From: Boswellia sacra
Taxonomy: Eukaryota; Streptophyta; Magnoliopsida; Sapindales; Burseraceae
Assembly (NCBI GenBank): GCA_013180625.2
Contig: SNVD02009124.1
Span: 290,390-354,389, forward strand
Length of the DNA stretch: 64,000 nt
Reading direction: 5' to 3'
The position numbers and the translations under genes were made by a program. How positions within the stretch are numbered: the first letter of the stretch is position 1; every line of letters begins with the position of its first letter. Of this stretch, positions 43,179-55,402 are shown piece after piece. The notes beneath the pieces were generated by a model. The model did no database searches, was not told where the DNA came from, and saw only the letters and a program-made list of their open reading frames with translations.

Positions 43179-46100
43179 TCAAACTCGCACAATGTTGATC
43201 AAGTCCAAACAATGACTGAACTTGATCGCTGTCACAACCTTAGTCAACATATCTGCGGGATTCTCGGCAGTCTCAATCTTCTGAAGTAAGATTCTCCCTT
43301 CATCAATAATCTCCCGTACAAAATGATACCGAACATCAATATGCTTCGTATGAACATGGAACACTGGATTCTTCGCTAAGTGGATAGCACTCTGACTGTC
43401 AGAATAAAGAGTGATCTTCTTCTGCCCAATTCTCAATTCATCCAGCAATCCCTGTAACCAAATAGCTTCCTTCACAGCCTCTGTCATTGTCATATACTCT
43501 GCCTCTGTAGTAGACAAAGCCACTGTAGACTGTAAAGTAGACTTCCAATTCACCGGTGCTCTTGCAAGAGTAAACACATAACCGGTTGTTGACCAACGTT
43601 TATCCAAATCACCAGCATAATCTGAATCAACATAACCAATAGCATACTGACCACATGTATCATCTCTCTCAAAGACTAAGCCAACATCTGCGGTTCTCAA
43701 CAAATACCGTAGAATCCATTTCACTGCTTGCCAATGTCCTTTACCAGGATCATGCATATATCTGCTCACAACTCCAACTGCATGTGAAATGTCGGGTCTT
43801 GTACACACCATAGCATACATCAGGCTACCAACTGCATTAGCATACGGAACTCGAGACATATACTCTCGTTCCTCATCTGTACTAGGGAGATAAAGATGCA
43901 CTGAGCTTCATATGAGGAGCAAGTGGGGTACTTACAGGTTTTGACTGCTCTGTAATGCCAAACCGCTGTAATACCTTCTTCAGATACTGCTTCTGAGTCA
44001 AACAAATCTTGCTTCTCCCTCTATCTCTGCTAATCTCCATGCCTAGAATCTTCTTAGCTTCACCCAAATCTTTCATCTCAAACTCTTGATTCAACTGAGT
44101 CTTCAACTTTGCAATTTCTTCGACATTCGTCGAAGCTATCAATATATCATCAACATACAAGAGTAGATAAATGAAAAAACCATCATGTAGCCTCCGAAAA
44201 TACACACAATTATCAAATTTGCTTCTTGTGTACCTCTGACCTATCATAAACCGATCAAATTGCTTGTACCACTGTTTGGGAGATTGCTTCAAACCATAAA
44301 GCGATCTTTTCAGTTTGCAACCAAATTTTCCTTACCAGCAACTTTGAATCCCTCTGGCTGAGTCATATAGATTTTCTCTTCCAAGTCACCATGTAAAAAT
44401 GCAGTTTTTACATCCAATTGAACTAGTTCCATATTCATCTGAGCTACCAAGGCCAACAAAATTCTAATGGAAGAATGTTTCACAACTGGAGAAAATACCT
44501 CATTGTAGTCAATCCTTCCCTCTGAGCGTAGCCTTTAGCTACCAACCTTGCCTTGTAGCGGACGTCATTCTTGTCAGGAAATCCATCTTTCTTTGCATAT
44601 ACCCATTTGCACCCAATTGCCTTTTTAACCTTCGGTAGTTGAGCTAGCTCCCAAGTTTCATTCTTCTGAAGAGACTGCATCTCTTCGCCTCATAGCTGTC
44701 TTCCACTCATCAACTTCAGAACATCTGACTGCCTCTCTATAAGTGGAAGGAACATCATCATCTACAATTGGAAGTGCATAGGCCACCATATCAGCAAATC
44801 TAGCAGGTCTGCGAATCTCACGTCTTGGCCTATTAACTGCAATAGATTCTTGTTGCTGTTGAGGTTCCTGAGTAGAACCCTCACCATCATCTCCCAAATC
44901 TCCCTCTGTCACAGGAGTACCATCATCTGTCTCAACAGATCTAACTGGGTTCAATATCGTTGTTTCAAACTCCACCTGCTGCTGAGTATGCTCCACCTGC
45001 TGTGGAGTACCATTCACCTTTGTCTGGTTTTCTGATTTCTTCAACATTGAAGACTCATCAAATATCACATCTCGACTGGATACAATCTTCCTCAAACTAG
45101 GACACCATAGACGATATCCTTTTACTCCTAAAGCAAATCCCAAGAAAATCGCTTTCTTGGCTCTAGGATCCAGCTTAGATTCTTTCACATGATAATATGC
45201 AGTAGAACCAAAAACATGTAAAGAATCATAATCAGAAACAGGTTGTCCAGGCCATACCTTCAATGGAGTTCTATCACCGATAGCAACTGACGGTAGACGA
45301 TTAATGAGATAACACGCATAAGTCACAGCCTCAGCCCAAAATTCTTTGCCCAACCCAGCATTGGACAACATACACCGAACTTTCTCCAGCAATGTCCGGT
45401 TCATGCGTTCTATCACCCCATTCTGCTGCGGTGTACCTCTAACAGTAAAATGACGTACAATACCCTCATCTCGACACAATTTTAAAAATTGATCACTGCA
45501 ATACTTACCACCATTATCTGTTCTGAGATGCTTGATCTTCTTGCCAGTCTGTGTCTCAATCATCTTTTTTCACTTAAGGAAAACATCAAGTACATCATCT
45601 TTTGATTTTAAACAATACACCCAAGTTCTTCTGGAAAAGTCATCAACAAAAGTAACAAAGTAGTGCCTACCTCCCATAGATGCGGTTTTAGTAGGTCCCC
45701 ACACATCTGAGTGAACATAATCAAGAATACCCTTGGTATTATGAATAGCGGTGCCAGATTTCACTCTCTTCTACTTTCCCAGAACACAATGCTCACAGAA
45801 ATTCAGCTTGCAGGTCTTTGCACCTTTCAATAAGCCTCGTTTCACCAAACTGAATAAGACTTTCTCACCTGCATGTCCCAAACGCATATGCCACAGTCTC
45901 GTGATCTCTGAATCTGCATCATTATCAGAAACCATAGCAGCTGATCCAATAACCGTATTACCATTATAGTTATACAAGTTATTCCTCCTAATGCCTTTCA
46001 ATACCACAAGAGCGCCTGAAGTGACCCTCAGAATACCATCTCGAATAGATATACCACAGCCTTTAGATTCCAAGGCTCCTAAAGAGATGAGATTCTTCTT

Positions 46101-47176
46101 CAACTTCGGTACATACCGAACATCTGTCAGAACTCTAGTCAGTCCATCATGATTCCTCAATCGGATCGAACCTATCCCAACAGTATGGCAAATATCATCA
46201 TTGCCCATATACACAACTCCACAATCAAGCTCTTCAAACTGAAAGAACCAATCCCGATGTGGACACATATGATAAGTACAACCCGAATCCATAATCCACT
46301 CATCAGAACCAGAAGTGGATAGTGACCAGCTAGACATATATCTGACTCACTATCATCCTCACGCTCAACAACACATGCATCAGAAACAGCCTTGCCCTTA
46401 TCTTTCTTTTTCAACTTAGGACAATCTTTCTTCCAATGCCCTTTCTCATGACAAAAGGCACACTCATCTTTTTCTAATCCACCCCTCGACCAAGATTTTC
46501 TCCTTTTTTCTGGTTTCCTACTTTGACTACGCCCTCTCACTGTCAAGGCATCTACTGACTCATCCCTATGTTCCCTTTGATCTTTCTTACGAATTTCATA
46601 ATTCAACAAAGCAGAACAAACTTCTTCAAAAGACAGTTTATCTTTCCCATGGATAAGAGTAATGCACAAATGATCTAATTCATCCGGAAGTGAGCCAATC
46701 AATAGCATAGCCTTAATTTCATCTTTGAAGGTTTCATCTAAGTTTAACAAATCAGCAATTAACTTATTAAACTCATCAATATGAGAACTAATGCTCGTAC
46801 TTGGTTTCAACTGGAGACGAAACAATCTCTTCAATAGGTACAGCCGATTCTCATTGCTTTTCTTCATATATTTGTTTTCCAGCGCCTTCCACAGTTTGCT
46901 TGCAGATATCTCTTTTGTGAACAGATACTTCTGTTCTCTACACAAGCAAGAGCCAATGAACCCACAAGCTTTTATATTCAGTCTGTCCCAATCTCTTGCA
47001 CTAATATCTTCTGGTTTTGTTTCTTCCAGAACAATATCCAAATCCTGCTGATACAACCCGTCCAACACCTCACTCTGCCATAAGCTGAAATTATTTCGAC
47101 CATCAAATTTTTCAACATCTATTTTTGTATTTGTCACAGTCACTGTCTTCTCAGGTATAGTTGACGATGAAGCCAT
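43179..47176 (-). pseudogene. Copia gag-pol polyprotein with multiple breaks
   Basis: Start MASSSTIPEKTVTV at 47176. Gag: VEKFDGRNNFSLWQ and zinc knuckle CAFCHEKGHWKKDC. Protease: IMDSGCTYHM. Integrase: YVHSDVWGPTKT, LRTDNGGKYC, TPQQNGVIER. Reverse transcriptase: YVDDIL. RNase H: ALSTTEAEYM, ending ADMLTKV-type tail. Breaks seen: a frameshift near 46325, TAG at 45771-45773, TGA at 45570-45572 (tryptophan in relatives), and frameshifts near 44670, 44505, 44310 and 43890. Order and content are normal for Ty1/copia. Confidence 0.9.
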
Positions 47177-47341
47177 TACTACCTCTCACAAATAAGCTCG
47201 ATACACAAATCACCAATAACCAAGCTCTAACAAACTATTATATTCAATAACTAGCAATCCAAAATCAATAGCCCAGAACAGTAGTAAGTGCTTCAATGAA
47301 ATAGCCACTAACTACCCAAAACCTTCGGCTCTGATACTAAT

Positions 47342-47900
47342 TGTTTTGCACAAGCGGAAGCAATAACCAACAGAATAACCAAGTGCACAACACAAACTAT
47401 GCTAGATAATTGAATATAATAGCAATTAAAGAGGCAACTAATCAACCATAATGCAAAAATAGAAAACACACCAGGATTTAACGAGGTTCGGTATTAGTAC
47501 CTACGTCTTCGGGCGCCGCTGAAGAAACTTTCCACTATCTTCAAAGATAATTACAAACTTTTGGGACACAATACAAATACCACAACTATTGGGCCAAACT
47601 GTAATTATCCAAATAGTTGGGCTAAACTGTAATTACCCAAACAATTTGGGCAATACTACAAATACCCAAAATCAAAGGAGAAAAAAAATATTACAAACTT
47701 TAAGATCCTTAATGAAAGGCCTTTAAACTATAAGGTCTTATATGTGAGACCTTACAAATAGAGGGTGTGGAGGAGAATTTCCAATGGGACACATAACTTC
47801 TCCCATATGGCCTCCTTTTATAAGCCCATATGAGATTTATGCTTTGTAATTTAACCAATGTGGGATCCCTCTCCCACTTGCATATGAACCACACTCAACA
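47342..47900 (-). repeat. 5' LTR of the decayed Copia element
   Basis: 559 bp matching 42517-43077 with scattered substitutions and a small deletion near 47686. It borders the primer-binding site on the plus-strand left side, so this is the 5' LTR in element orientation. Confidence 0.85.
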
Positions 47901-47905
47901 GCTAC

Positions 47906-49164
47906 AACATGGCAGTGAGTGACGTTATGGAGAGTTTAGGGTTTTAACTGGAGCAGCGAAGGAGAAAGAAATAAGCTTGAGCAAGAAAAAGGGATGAAAA
48001 ACTGTAATTTATTTCATTTTGAAAAGAATTTTTTTGAATACAGGTATTTGCCGAAACTTTTCCTTGTCCTCTGTTAAATCCATAGATTTTTTCAGTTTTT
48101 TTTTTGACGCAGGTATTTGCCGAAGTTCATTGCAGCACCTCGGACGTGCTTTCCCTGGTTTATTTATTTATTTCCTTTCGAAGATTTTAAATGAATTTGA
48201 ATAAAAAGAGAATTTACAGCAAGCAGCTCATTGGTTTGCTCAGCAACGTCGGTAGAGTATTGTTTTTGACTTTTATAGCGAGTTCGATTCACACCGTTTC
48301 GCATATGATTATTAATTTGAATTCTAATTGGACATATATGATTTCTGAGTAAATGTTTATTGGCTTGGTGGTTAACCAGAGTAGCCAGAAGAAGTCTTCG
48401 ACGTTTGTGACATCACAACTGCCACTAATTAAAAGATGCATTGTCTATTTTGCCCTCAACAACGGCCACCAAACAATTTAAAATTAATAAAAGTAATTAA
48501 ATTAATTATTTTACCTTTAACAATTAAAATATTAAAAAAAATAAAGAAAAATGTCTAAAATTAACCCAACATAACAAAACCCAATTCAGCAAAACTCCCA
48601 AACTTCAACCTCTTCTTCACTTCACAATCATGGACACAAATAACTCTCATCTATCACTCCACACCCACAAAATCAAGCCTCTGGACTAAGTGCTCCACTA
48701 ACAATGGCACCCTGATCTTGTGCTATACTCTTTTTCAAACCATTAGGTATAAAATGTTCCTTAAATTTCCTCATCCAAACATAATATTTAGTTCACAAAA
48801 TGGTGGGAAATATTTTCAGTTTATTGCAATTCCGAACCACGATTGTTTTGCATGGAATCTCAGGTTCACATCTCATTTCAAACTGCAATCTTGGATAGTA
48901 ATTGACTTCAATATCAGCAAACAAGAGTTATTAAAACCCTTATCATCTCTTTCGATTACCTTCTCAAATTCCAGACATTCTCTGACAATATGTAACTATA
49001 AAATCGTGCTCATAGATATAATAAAAATAAACAATCTATGTAAAAATAAATTTTAATATTAAAGAAAAATATACAAAGTCAAAAGTCGATCTGCAGGGTA
49101 AAAACAAAAAACCGCTTGTTTTTCTAGCAGCTAGCAGTAAAAAATAATAATAAATAAATTATAA
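47906..49164. other. Intergenic region, possible tRNA-like relic
   Basis: A diverged short repeat (AGGTATTTGCCGAA at 48041-48054 and again at 48112-48125) and a tRNA-like stretch at about 48232-48305: TCAGCAACGTCGGTAGAG resembles a D-arm/A box and GAGTTCGATTC resembles a B box. No acceptor stem can be drawn with confidence. The open frame at 48718-49056 has no domain. Confidence 0.3.
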
Positions 49165-49648
49165 GAAAACCTTTTTATAGAATGACGATTGTAAAATGTC
49201 TCACAAAAGGCGACGTTGTGTAAGTAAACAAATCAAATAACTGGCCCAAATCAAATACCCAGATAAGAAAAGGCTTAAACTAAAAGATGGCATCGTGGTT
49301 GCTATGGATATGAAAAGTGTCACAAGTCCAGCCATCAACTAAAAAGCAGTAGCATTGAAATCGAAGCCGAAGCGTAAATTGTAAGGCCTTCCTTATTTGA
49401 CATTTCCCTATATGAAGGCATTACGAGCGATGCAACCTCCTACATTTATCATGAATAATGGTAAGCAATTTGTCCAATATAGAAGGAAATTTCTCAAAAA
49501 TAGATTTTGACACTGAAGGGATGGAAAATTTACCTCAAAACATCTTTAATATGTGTGCATTTGTAGAGCTACTCCTAGCACGATACTTGCTAGGATCTTG
49601 GATTATCTGAATATGTTGCAACTAGATGCATCAGATTATTTTCATAAT
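49165..49648 (-). pseudogene. Relic of a second ankyrin/PGG gene
   Basis: Compared with the gene at 4782-8668 the plus-strand sequence matches in order: the end of the PGG exon (ATGACGATTGTAAAATGTCT, then AAGGCGAC), the AAACTAAAAGATGGCATC helix region, ATATGAAGGCATTACGAGCG and CAACCTCCTACA at the acceptor (about 49410-49445), and the start of the neighbouring ankyrin exon (TTTGTAGAGCTACTCCTAGC to AACTAGATGCATCAGATTAT, 49558-49639). Much of the PGG exon is deleted and frames are lost. A Copia LTR starts where the match stops. Confidence 0.7.
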
Positions 49649-50550
49649 TGTTAGTATCAATGTGACACATGGCAAATATCATACATGTACAATGTATGTG
49701 ATTAAAATTTATTTTTGCCAATTTGTGATAAAAACATGTGTGATATTCTTTTTTCTAATGCATTACAAGATATTTATTTTAGGAAAAGATTTGATTATTG
49801 AAAAGCTTTTAGAATTGTAATACTTTTGATACTTATCTTAATTGGCTTAGTATTTAAGTTGATTACAATTTCCTATTTAGATTAGGATATTGCGATATAC
49901 TTTTCTATAGTTTATCTAATCATCCTGTTTTAGTTTTGTAGGAATTTGATATTAATTGAAATTATTGATTACATGAATTATATAGTTGTTCACGCAGGCT
50001 ATATAAGGGAAGCACTCAAGGCTTAACGGAAGTAGTGGTGAATGTGTAGAATTGAAGAGCGCACTTGAGTGTCTTTGTTTTTCATAATCTTCATTGTAAA
50101 ATCTTTATGATTAAGTGAGTTTAGATTGCGCATGACTCATGTGCGTTGAGTATGTGTATAGATATGATTTGTGAGAGTTATTGAGTTATGTAAGCTTATG
50201 AGAGTTGAGTGATTACATGATTCTGTAACAATTATCGTGGTTGTGTCTGATTGACTTGTAGTTGTTAAGTCTGATGTGTCTGAGAAGTATAAAATCAGAA
50301 GAGTGTACAAAGGACTTTGGCTATAATCAAGGGTGATCAATTTACATAGTTTATGTTAGTGAGTGACGGGTGGATACTATTTTAAAGAGTCATAAGTCGA
50401 GTGTAAACACATACAGCATAGTGGATTGCAACTGTTGTTGCCGATGGATGTAGGCTAGTTTATAACTGAACTACGTAAAATTTTTTGTTCCGTTATTCTT
50501 AACTATTTTAATTACATCTATCTTAACCATCCATACACTGTGGAAACTAA
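49649..50550 (+). repeat. 5' LTR of the truncated Copia element
   Basis: Starts TGTTAGTATCAATG; the end is placed only by the primer-binding site and is uncertain by several bases. TATATAAGGGAAGCAC near 50000 is the promoter candidate and TTCATAATCTTCATTG follows. Similar in size to the LTR at 2255-3091. Confidence 0.55.
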
Positions 50551-50552
50551 TA

Positions 50553-51403
50553 ATGGGTATCAGAGTGGATTCACTGACATACAAGTGTAGATCAAGCCTT
50601 TCTTTTGCAGATATAAAAGGACTACAGAATGGAAGTTTCGTCACTCGACCACCATTACTTGAGGATGAAAATTATGCCTATTGGAAGGTTAAAATGAAGA
50701 TCTTTTTGAGGTCCCTTGATGATAGAGTTTGGATTAGCATTGTTCATGGATGGACACCACCAACAAAGACCAATGAGGTTGGACAATGAGTTGAGAAACC
50801 GAAAAACAAATGGACAGAAGCTGAATATAGACTGTCAAGCTGGAATTCGGAATCAATGTCATCTTTAGCACTGTCAACATTCAGCAATTTAGGTTGATCT
50901 CAAAGTGCACAATTGCAAAGTAAGTATGGGATATTCTCGATGTAAAGCATAAAGGTACAGAAAAGGTAAAAGATTCTAAATTACCTACCTTTATTTCAAA
51001 GTTTGAAAATCTTACTAGGCATGAAGATGAGTCTATAAGTGATTTTCATACTAGGCCTTGTGAAATAACTAATGCTGCTTATATGCATGGTGATGAATAA
51101 TCTGAGGCCAAAATTGTAGGAAAGATCCTTAGATCTTTACCAGATAAATTTCAGCCTAAAGTTATAGCCATTGAAGAAAGTAATAATGTGAAGATCATGA
51201 GGGTTGATTTACTAATTGGTTCTCTTCAAAAATATGAGATAGGGTTGAAATCGAGGAAGAAGGAAAAGAGCATTGCTTTTTTTGTTGCTTTAGAAAAGAA
51301 AGATAGTGAAGATTCTGATAATGAGCCGATTGCGTATTTGACAAAGAACTTTGTCAAATATATGAAGAAGAATCTCAAGAAGAAAAATCCTGAGAGAGTG
51401 TAG
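50553..51403 (+). pseudogene. Copia gag fragment
   Basis: Contains RPPLLEDENYAYWKVKMKIF (the capsid start) and then, after frameshifts and stops, DLLIGSLQKYEIGLKSRKKE and a Lys-rich tail. The match to the relic at 1239-1619 is clear. Stops at 50787-50789 and others prevent translation. Confidence 0.7.
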
Positions 51404-51439
51404 AAAGCAAAGAGCTTTGACACAAAGCATAAACAAAGC

Positions 51440-52082
51440 AAAGAGATGTTTTTGTTATTGATGATGACTTTTCAAGGTTTACTTGGGTTAAATTCATTCG
51501 AGAAAAATCTAACACATTTGAAGTTTTTAGGAACTTATGTGTTAAACTTGAGAATGAATTGGTAGAATTATAAAAATCAGAAGTGATCATGGGAAAGAAT
51601 TAAAAAATGTTTCCTAAGTAGATTTTTGTAAATTTTATGGTCTATCTCATGAATTTTCAGCTCCAAAGACACCTGAACAAAATAGAGTGGTAGAGCGAAA
51701 GAACAAGACTTTAAAAGAAATGGCAAGGGTCATGTTGAACAGCAAAAAGCTAACAACAAGGCTATGGGTAGAGGCTGCTAGCATAGCATGTTATATCTAC
51801 AATAGAGTATTTTTAAAGCCTAGAATGACACAAACCCCATATAAAATTTTGAAAGGAAGGAAACTTAGCCTCAAACATTTTCATGTTTTTAGTTGTAGAT
51901 GCTTTATCTTAAATGATAGGGAGCAATTGGGCAAGTCTGATGCTACGAGCGACAAAGGAGTATTTGTTGGATACTCAACAAACAGCAAGGCATTTCATGT
52001 TTATAACTTGAGGACCAATACCATTATGAAATCAGCCAATGTGGTGTTTGATGGTACTGATGATTTTTCTGTTTATTCGTAG
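51440..52082 (+). pseudogene. Copia integrase fragment
   Basis: The central part (DDFSRFTWVKFIREKS) is near 51455-51510 with stops. The open part 51687-52082 reads VERKNKTLKEMARVMLN, LWVEAASIACYIYNRV and GVFVGYSTNSKAFHVYN, the C-terminal half of Copia integrase and the following connector. The DDE triad is incomplete in one frame. Confidence 0.75.
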
Positions 52083-52394
52083 GAAAACAAATCATCAGTT
52101 TGACAGAGAATGCAAAGGATAGAGAAGACTCGAACTCGGCTGCTGCAGATAGCAAAATAGAATCAGTTACGACTGATACAACTAGTGCAGTTAACTTAGA
52201 GAAACTGAATCATCAGACAATCTAGATGAAAATCAAATAAGAGAAGCTGGCATTAAGAAAGATCCTCCTATGTGAAACCAAAAGGCACATCCCACAACTT
52301 CAATCATTGAAAGTCCAGAAAGCTCAATGAAAACAAGAAGCAAGGTAAGAAACATGGTAAGTCATACTTGTCATGTGTCTTTAATAGAACCAAA

Positions 52395-54226
52395 GAATGC
52401 CATGTTGAGTTTTATTTCGATTGAAATGATTATATTGCACACATTCCCTCTCAACTGAAATGATGAAATTTTTATTTTGACCTAATTCAGAGATTTTAAT
52501 AAAATCCCTCCATATTGAGTTATACCCCTCTAACAGAAAGCTTTTATGCTCAATCTTAAAATTTGAAAACTTCCATCTTAAGTCGAGATCACTCCTCCAT
52601 ACATTCATTGGGCATCTTTCTAAATGATTTTTGAGATATTCGCTTCGTCTCTTAATTGAACAACCAAATCTCCTCTCACAGCAATTCTTTTGCAAAGAAC
52701 CTTTTGTTTCTTTATCGTTGATGATATTATTTGACCTTAAAGAGTGGTACTTATGAATTTATATATTATTCATACTATGTATTTGATCAATTATTAAATT
52801 ATTTTTTCATTGGGTCTAAAAGATTTGACAAAAAAATTATCTTATATATCTACCGAAGTTATTAATTTAATACATAGGTCCGAATCAGGATTGAAAGATT
52901 TTATTATTTAACCAAGATTATTAATTTATCGAACATTCATTTATCGAAGTTTTGCTATATTTTGAAATACTAAGCAAGTTAAATTGAATATTATATTGGA
53001 TGGATTGATGATGCAGTAATTTGCACATTTGATATAATTTTCAAGAAATTTGAGTTGACGATTGAAATTGTATGACATCGAGATGGGCATGTGCAGATTT
53101 CTTAAGTATTGGCATACGAGCAATTAGTTAAATTCAACCGACTCGAACTGTTCGTTGTCCTATATATTTTTTAGAGAGCAATGCACAATAATGTGAAGGA
53201 TGTGCTTCGACTTTTAAATGACTAATTTGGCTTCATATCTCAGTCGAATTTTATATATATATGTTTCACCTGGAATTTAGGGTCAAATTGATTTTTTAAT
53301 TAAATGACATTATTATTTAATGCATATACACAGATGCATTGATATTTTTATGTGATAACATGTAAAATAGGATTGTTTAAGGGTTTCATTAGCATCGCGA
53401 AGAGTGTATAGAGTAACAAGTTCGTTTACAAACTTTATTAGGTGGATGTATAGAGAAGAGTAATATTAAGCGTACAATATCCTGACAATCTTAAATAAAT
53501 AAATTGAAATGATAGATTACATGGCACTGTCGTATCATCGAAGAAAAATTAATTAGGCAGCCTCCATCGGCATCTATCCCATTAGACAATACTCTAATTG
53601 GGTATTGTTTGTGTACTTATCGATTGAACTAAGTCTCGTGAGATACCAAGGAGTATAGTGTTACGGATTTACATATCATGGAATACTAGGAAAGTTATAT
53701 TGGATAACTTAAAGTAATTGACTTGATTGATATTATTATATTCAAGAAATGTGAATTTAAAATGGGAATTCTATGACATCATGGTTGGCATGTGCAGATT
53801 TTGAAACCATTAATTAATTGACGTAATCGATGTATATTTTATGCAGAGCAAGGCACACGTCGATGCTGAGGACGTGCTTCCTGACTTGTAATAAATATTG
53901 CTACTTGAATTTGAATTAATTCTTGCGTCATATTATGACGTCATCTAAGCGGAACTATGTCGTAGATCTTAAGAAAACCCTCTCGATATTCCTTCTATTA
54001 CTGTAAATGCAGTATAGATTTCATTTTTATTCGTATTAATAAAATCTCATGCTTAAAAATCATTATAAAAGTTACGCTTACAAATCACTCGATAATAATA
54101 CCTTATTTAACTTTAGTATTTTTTTATTCAAAAAAGAAAAAGATCCAAGTTGTTAATTTGCGCCGTCGAGGGATTGGATGTTACTTAAATCTCATGCGCA
54201 CGTAATCACGTGACCTCAAACAACAA
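52395..54226. other. AT-rich intergenic region with a diverged direct repeat
   Basis: Two related stretches at about 52970-53225 and 53680-53890 share words such as TATATTGGAT, TTCAAGAAAT, TATGACATC and GGCATGTGCAGATTT, then AGAGCAA and GTGCTTC. They could be LTR fragments of one old element or an old segmental duplication. The minus frame at 52381-52695 has no recognisable domain. No supported gene. Confidence 0.35.
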
Positions 54227-54400
54227 ATGATATCTTTTTGGAAAAATTGAGAAAATAGATAGAATTAGGGGGCCTTGTTGAAAAATGGACACATCCTGAA
54301 AAATTTTCATCCCATAGACACTTTCTTGCGAAAAAGACTGAAATACTCTTGTATAATCAATATTTTTCCAAAACGTTATCAATTTTCCCCCTTCAAATGA
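54227..54400. repeat. Candidate MULE terminal inverted repeat region
   Basis: Contains TTTGGAAAAATTGAGAAAA at the left and TTTTTCCAAAACGTTATCAA at the right, with ATGGACACATCCTGAAAAAT and CCCATAGACAC in between, of the kind found in long plant MULE TIRs. No partner was found in the window because the other end lies beyond the gypsy insertion. Confidence 0.35.
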
Positions 54401-54724
54401 AATCAAAGAAAGTCAGTGAACGAAACTCAGAACAAAGAAATCAGTCACAGATCTATAGACTTCACTGTCCAAATAACCTCAACAGCTGATGCTGAGCAAA
54501 TAACGTAAGAACAACTTTCCTTAATCTCTCTCTAAATAGCATGAAAATTTCATAAGGTGGTAGTGTTTTCGTTATTGATCGTTTTGGTAACTGACAACTG
54601 CATTATATAGCTTAAAAATGTGATATGTATGTGAACTAAGGTTAGAGATAGTGCCGTTTGTGTGAAAATATGCTGAAAATTGGTTGTAGTTGTGCGAAAA
54701 TCTGGTATCGCAGCCGAAGGATGA

Positions 54725-55235
54725 AGAAGACGAGATTTGTCGAGTGTCGTCGAGTGTCAAGCGGTTTTGTCGGGTCGAATCTCGACATGTCGGATGGTAG
54801 TGTCGAGTGTCTAGGCGTTGTGTCGATTGTAGGTTCGAGTGTCGAGAGTTCGAGTTTCGTCCAGCGTCTGGTGGATTGACCAACTCGGCGAAGTTGGACG
54901 TAAATTTCATCGAGTTCGTGTATCACGTGTCGAGAGTCGAGTGTCAGATACGTGGAAACTGACATGTAGATGTCTCAAACCATGAATGTCGAGTATCTTC
55001 GAGAGTCGTTGGTCGAGCGTCGAGAGTTGATTGTCGAGCATCGAGAGTATCTGCGTTGAGTGCCTAACTTGACGAGTGTCGGATGCAAAGATAGTCGAGT
55101 TCGTGTGTCGAGTCTTATTTGTCGCGTGTCGAGGGTCTTGTGTCAAGTGTCGTCGAGCGTATTGGCAGAACACTCGTTTTTGTGACTTTTGCAAGCAATT
55201 TCGTAATTATTTTTTGTCCACGGAACTTATATGAT
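54725..55235. repeat. TCGAGTGTCGAG-rich repeat tract A
   Basis: Irregular repeats of GTCGAGTGTCG and GTCGAGAGTCG fill most of the stretch. Its last 100 bases (TCGAGGGTCTTGTGTCAAG through GTCCACGGAACTT, about 55130-55232) closely match 60255-60356. It lies just beyond the 3' end of the Ulp1-like gene. Confidence 0.7.
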
Positions 55236-55402
55236 ATGTCTCAATCATGTAGAAAATGGAAACTTTACGCATACTCATTGTATACAATAATGTGTAAATA
55301 TCCAATACAATAATGTCACTATACGATAATGTGTAAATATCCAGAAACTATCTACCAAAAAAAATGTGTAACTAAACATAATATATACAATGCAAGGTGA
55401 TC

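Larger units (their letters stand above)
42517..47900 (-). mobile_element. Copia retrotransposon with TSD GCTAC, coding region decayed
   Basis: LTRs at 42517-43077 and 47342-47900, 5-bp target duplication GCTAC (42512-42516 and 47901-47905), polypurine tract AAGGTGGAGA next to 43078, and an initiator-Met-type primer site (TAGTATCAGAGC, about 47327-47338) with one mismatch. The polyprotein has several stops and frameshifts, so it is older or less constrained than the element at 34798-39994. Gag and protease sequence differ enough to place it in a different Copia family. Confidence 0.9.
49649..52394 (+). mobile_element. Truncated Copia element inserted in the ankyrin relic
   Basis: Reads LTR (49649 to about 50550), primer-binding site (50554-50565), gag (50565-51403), then integrase (about 51440-52082) and a linker ending at about 52394, where similarity to Copia pol stops just before reverse transcriptase. 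Protease and the start of integrase are deleted between 51403 and 51440. No 3' LTR. The TATATAAGGG at 50000-50009 is a likely LTR promoter. Confidence 0.75.

Noticed and set aside
48232..48305. tRNA gene
   Set aside because: A- and B-box-like words are present but no acceptor or anticodon stem pairs properly; left as a possible relic only.
48718..49056. 112-codon frame
   Set aside because: No domain or context; low-complexity Ile/Lys/Asn-rich tail.
52381..52695. Minus-strand frame with several Cys residues
   Set aside because: Cys spacing is irregular, it overlaps the end of the Copia fragment, and nothing similar is recognised.
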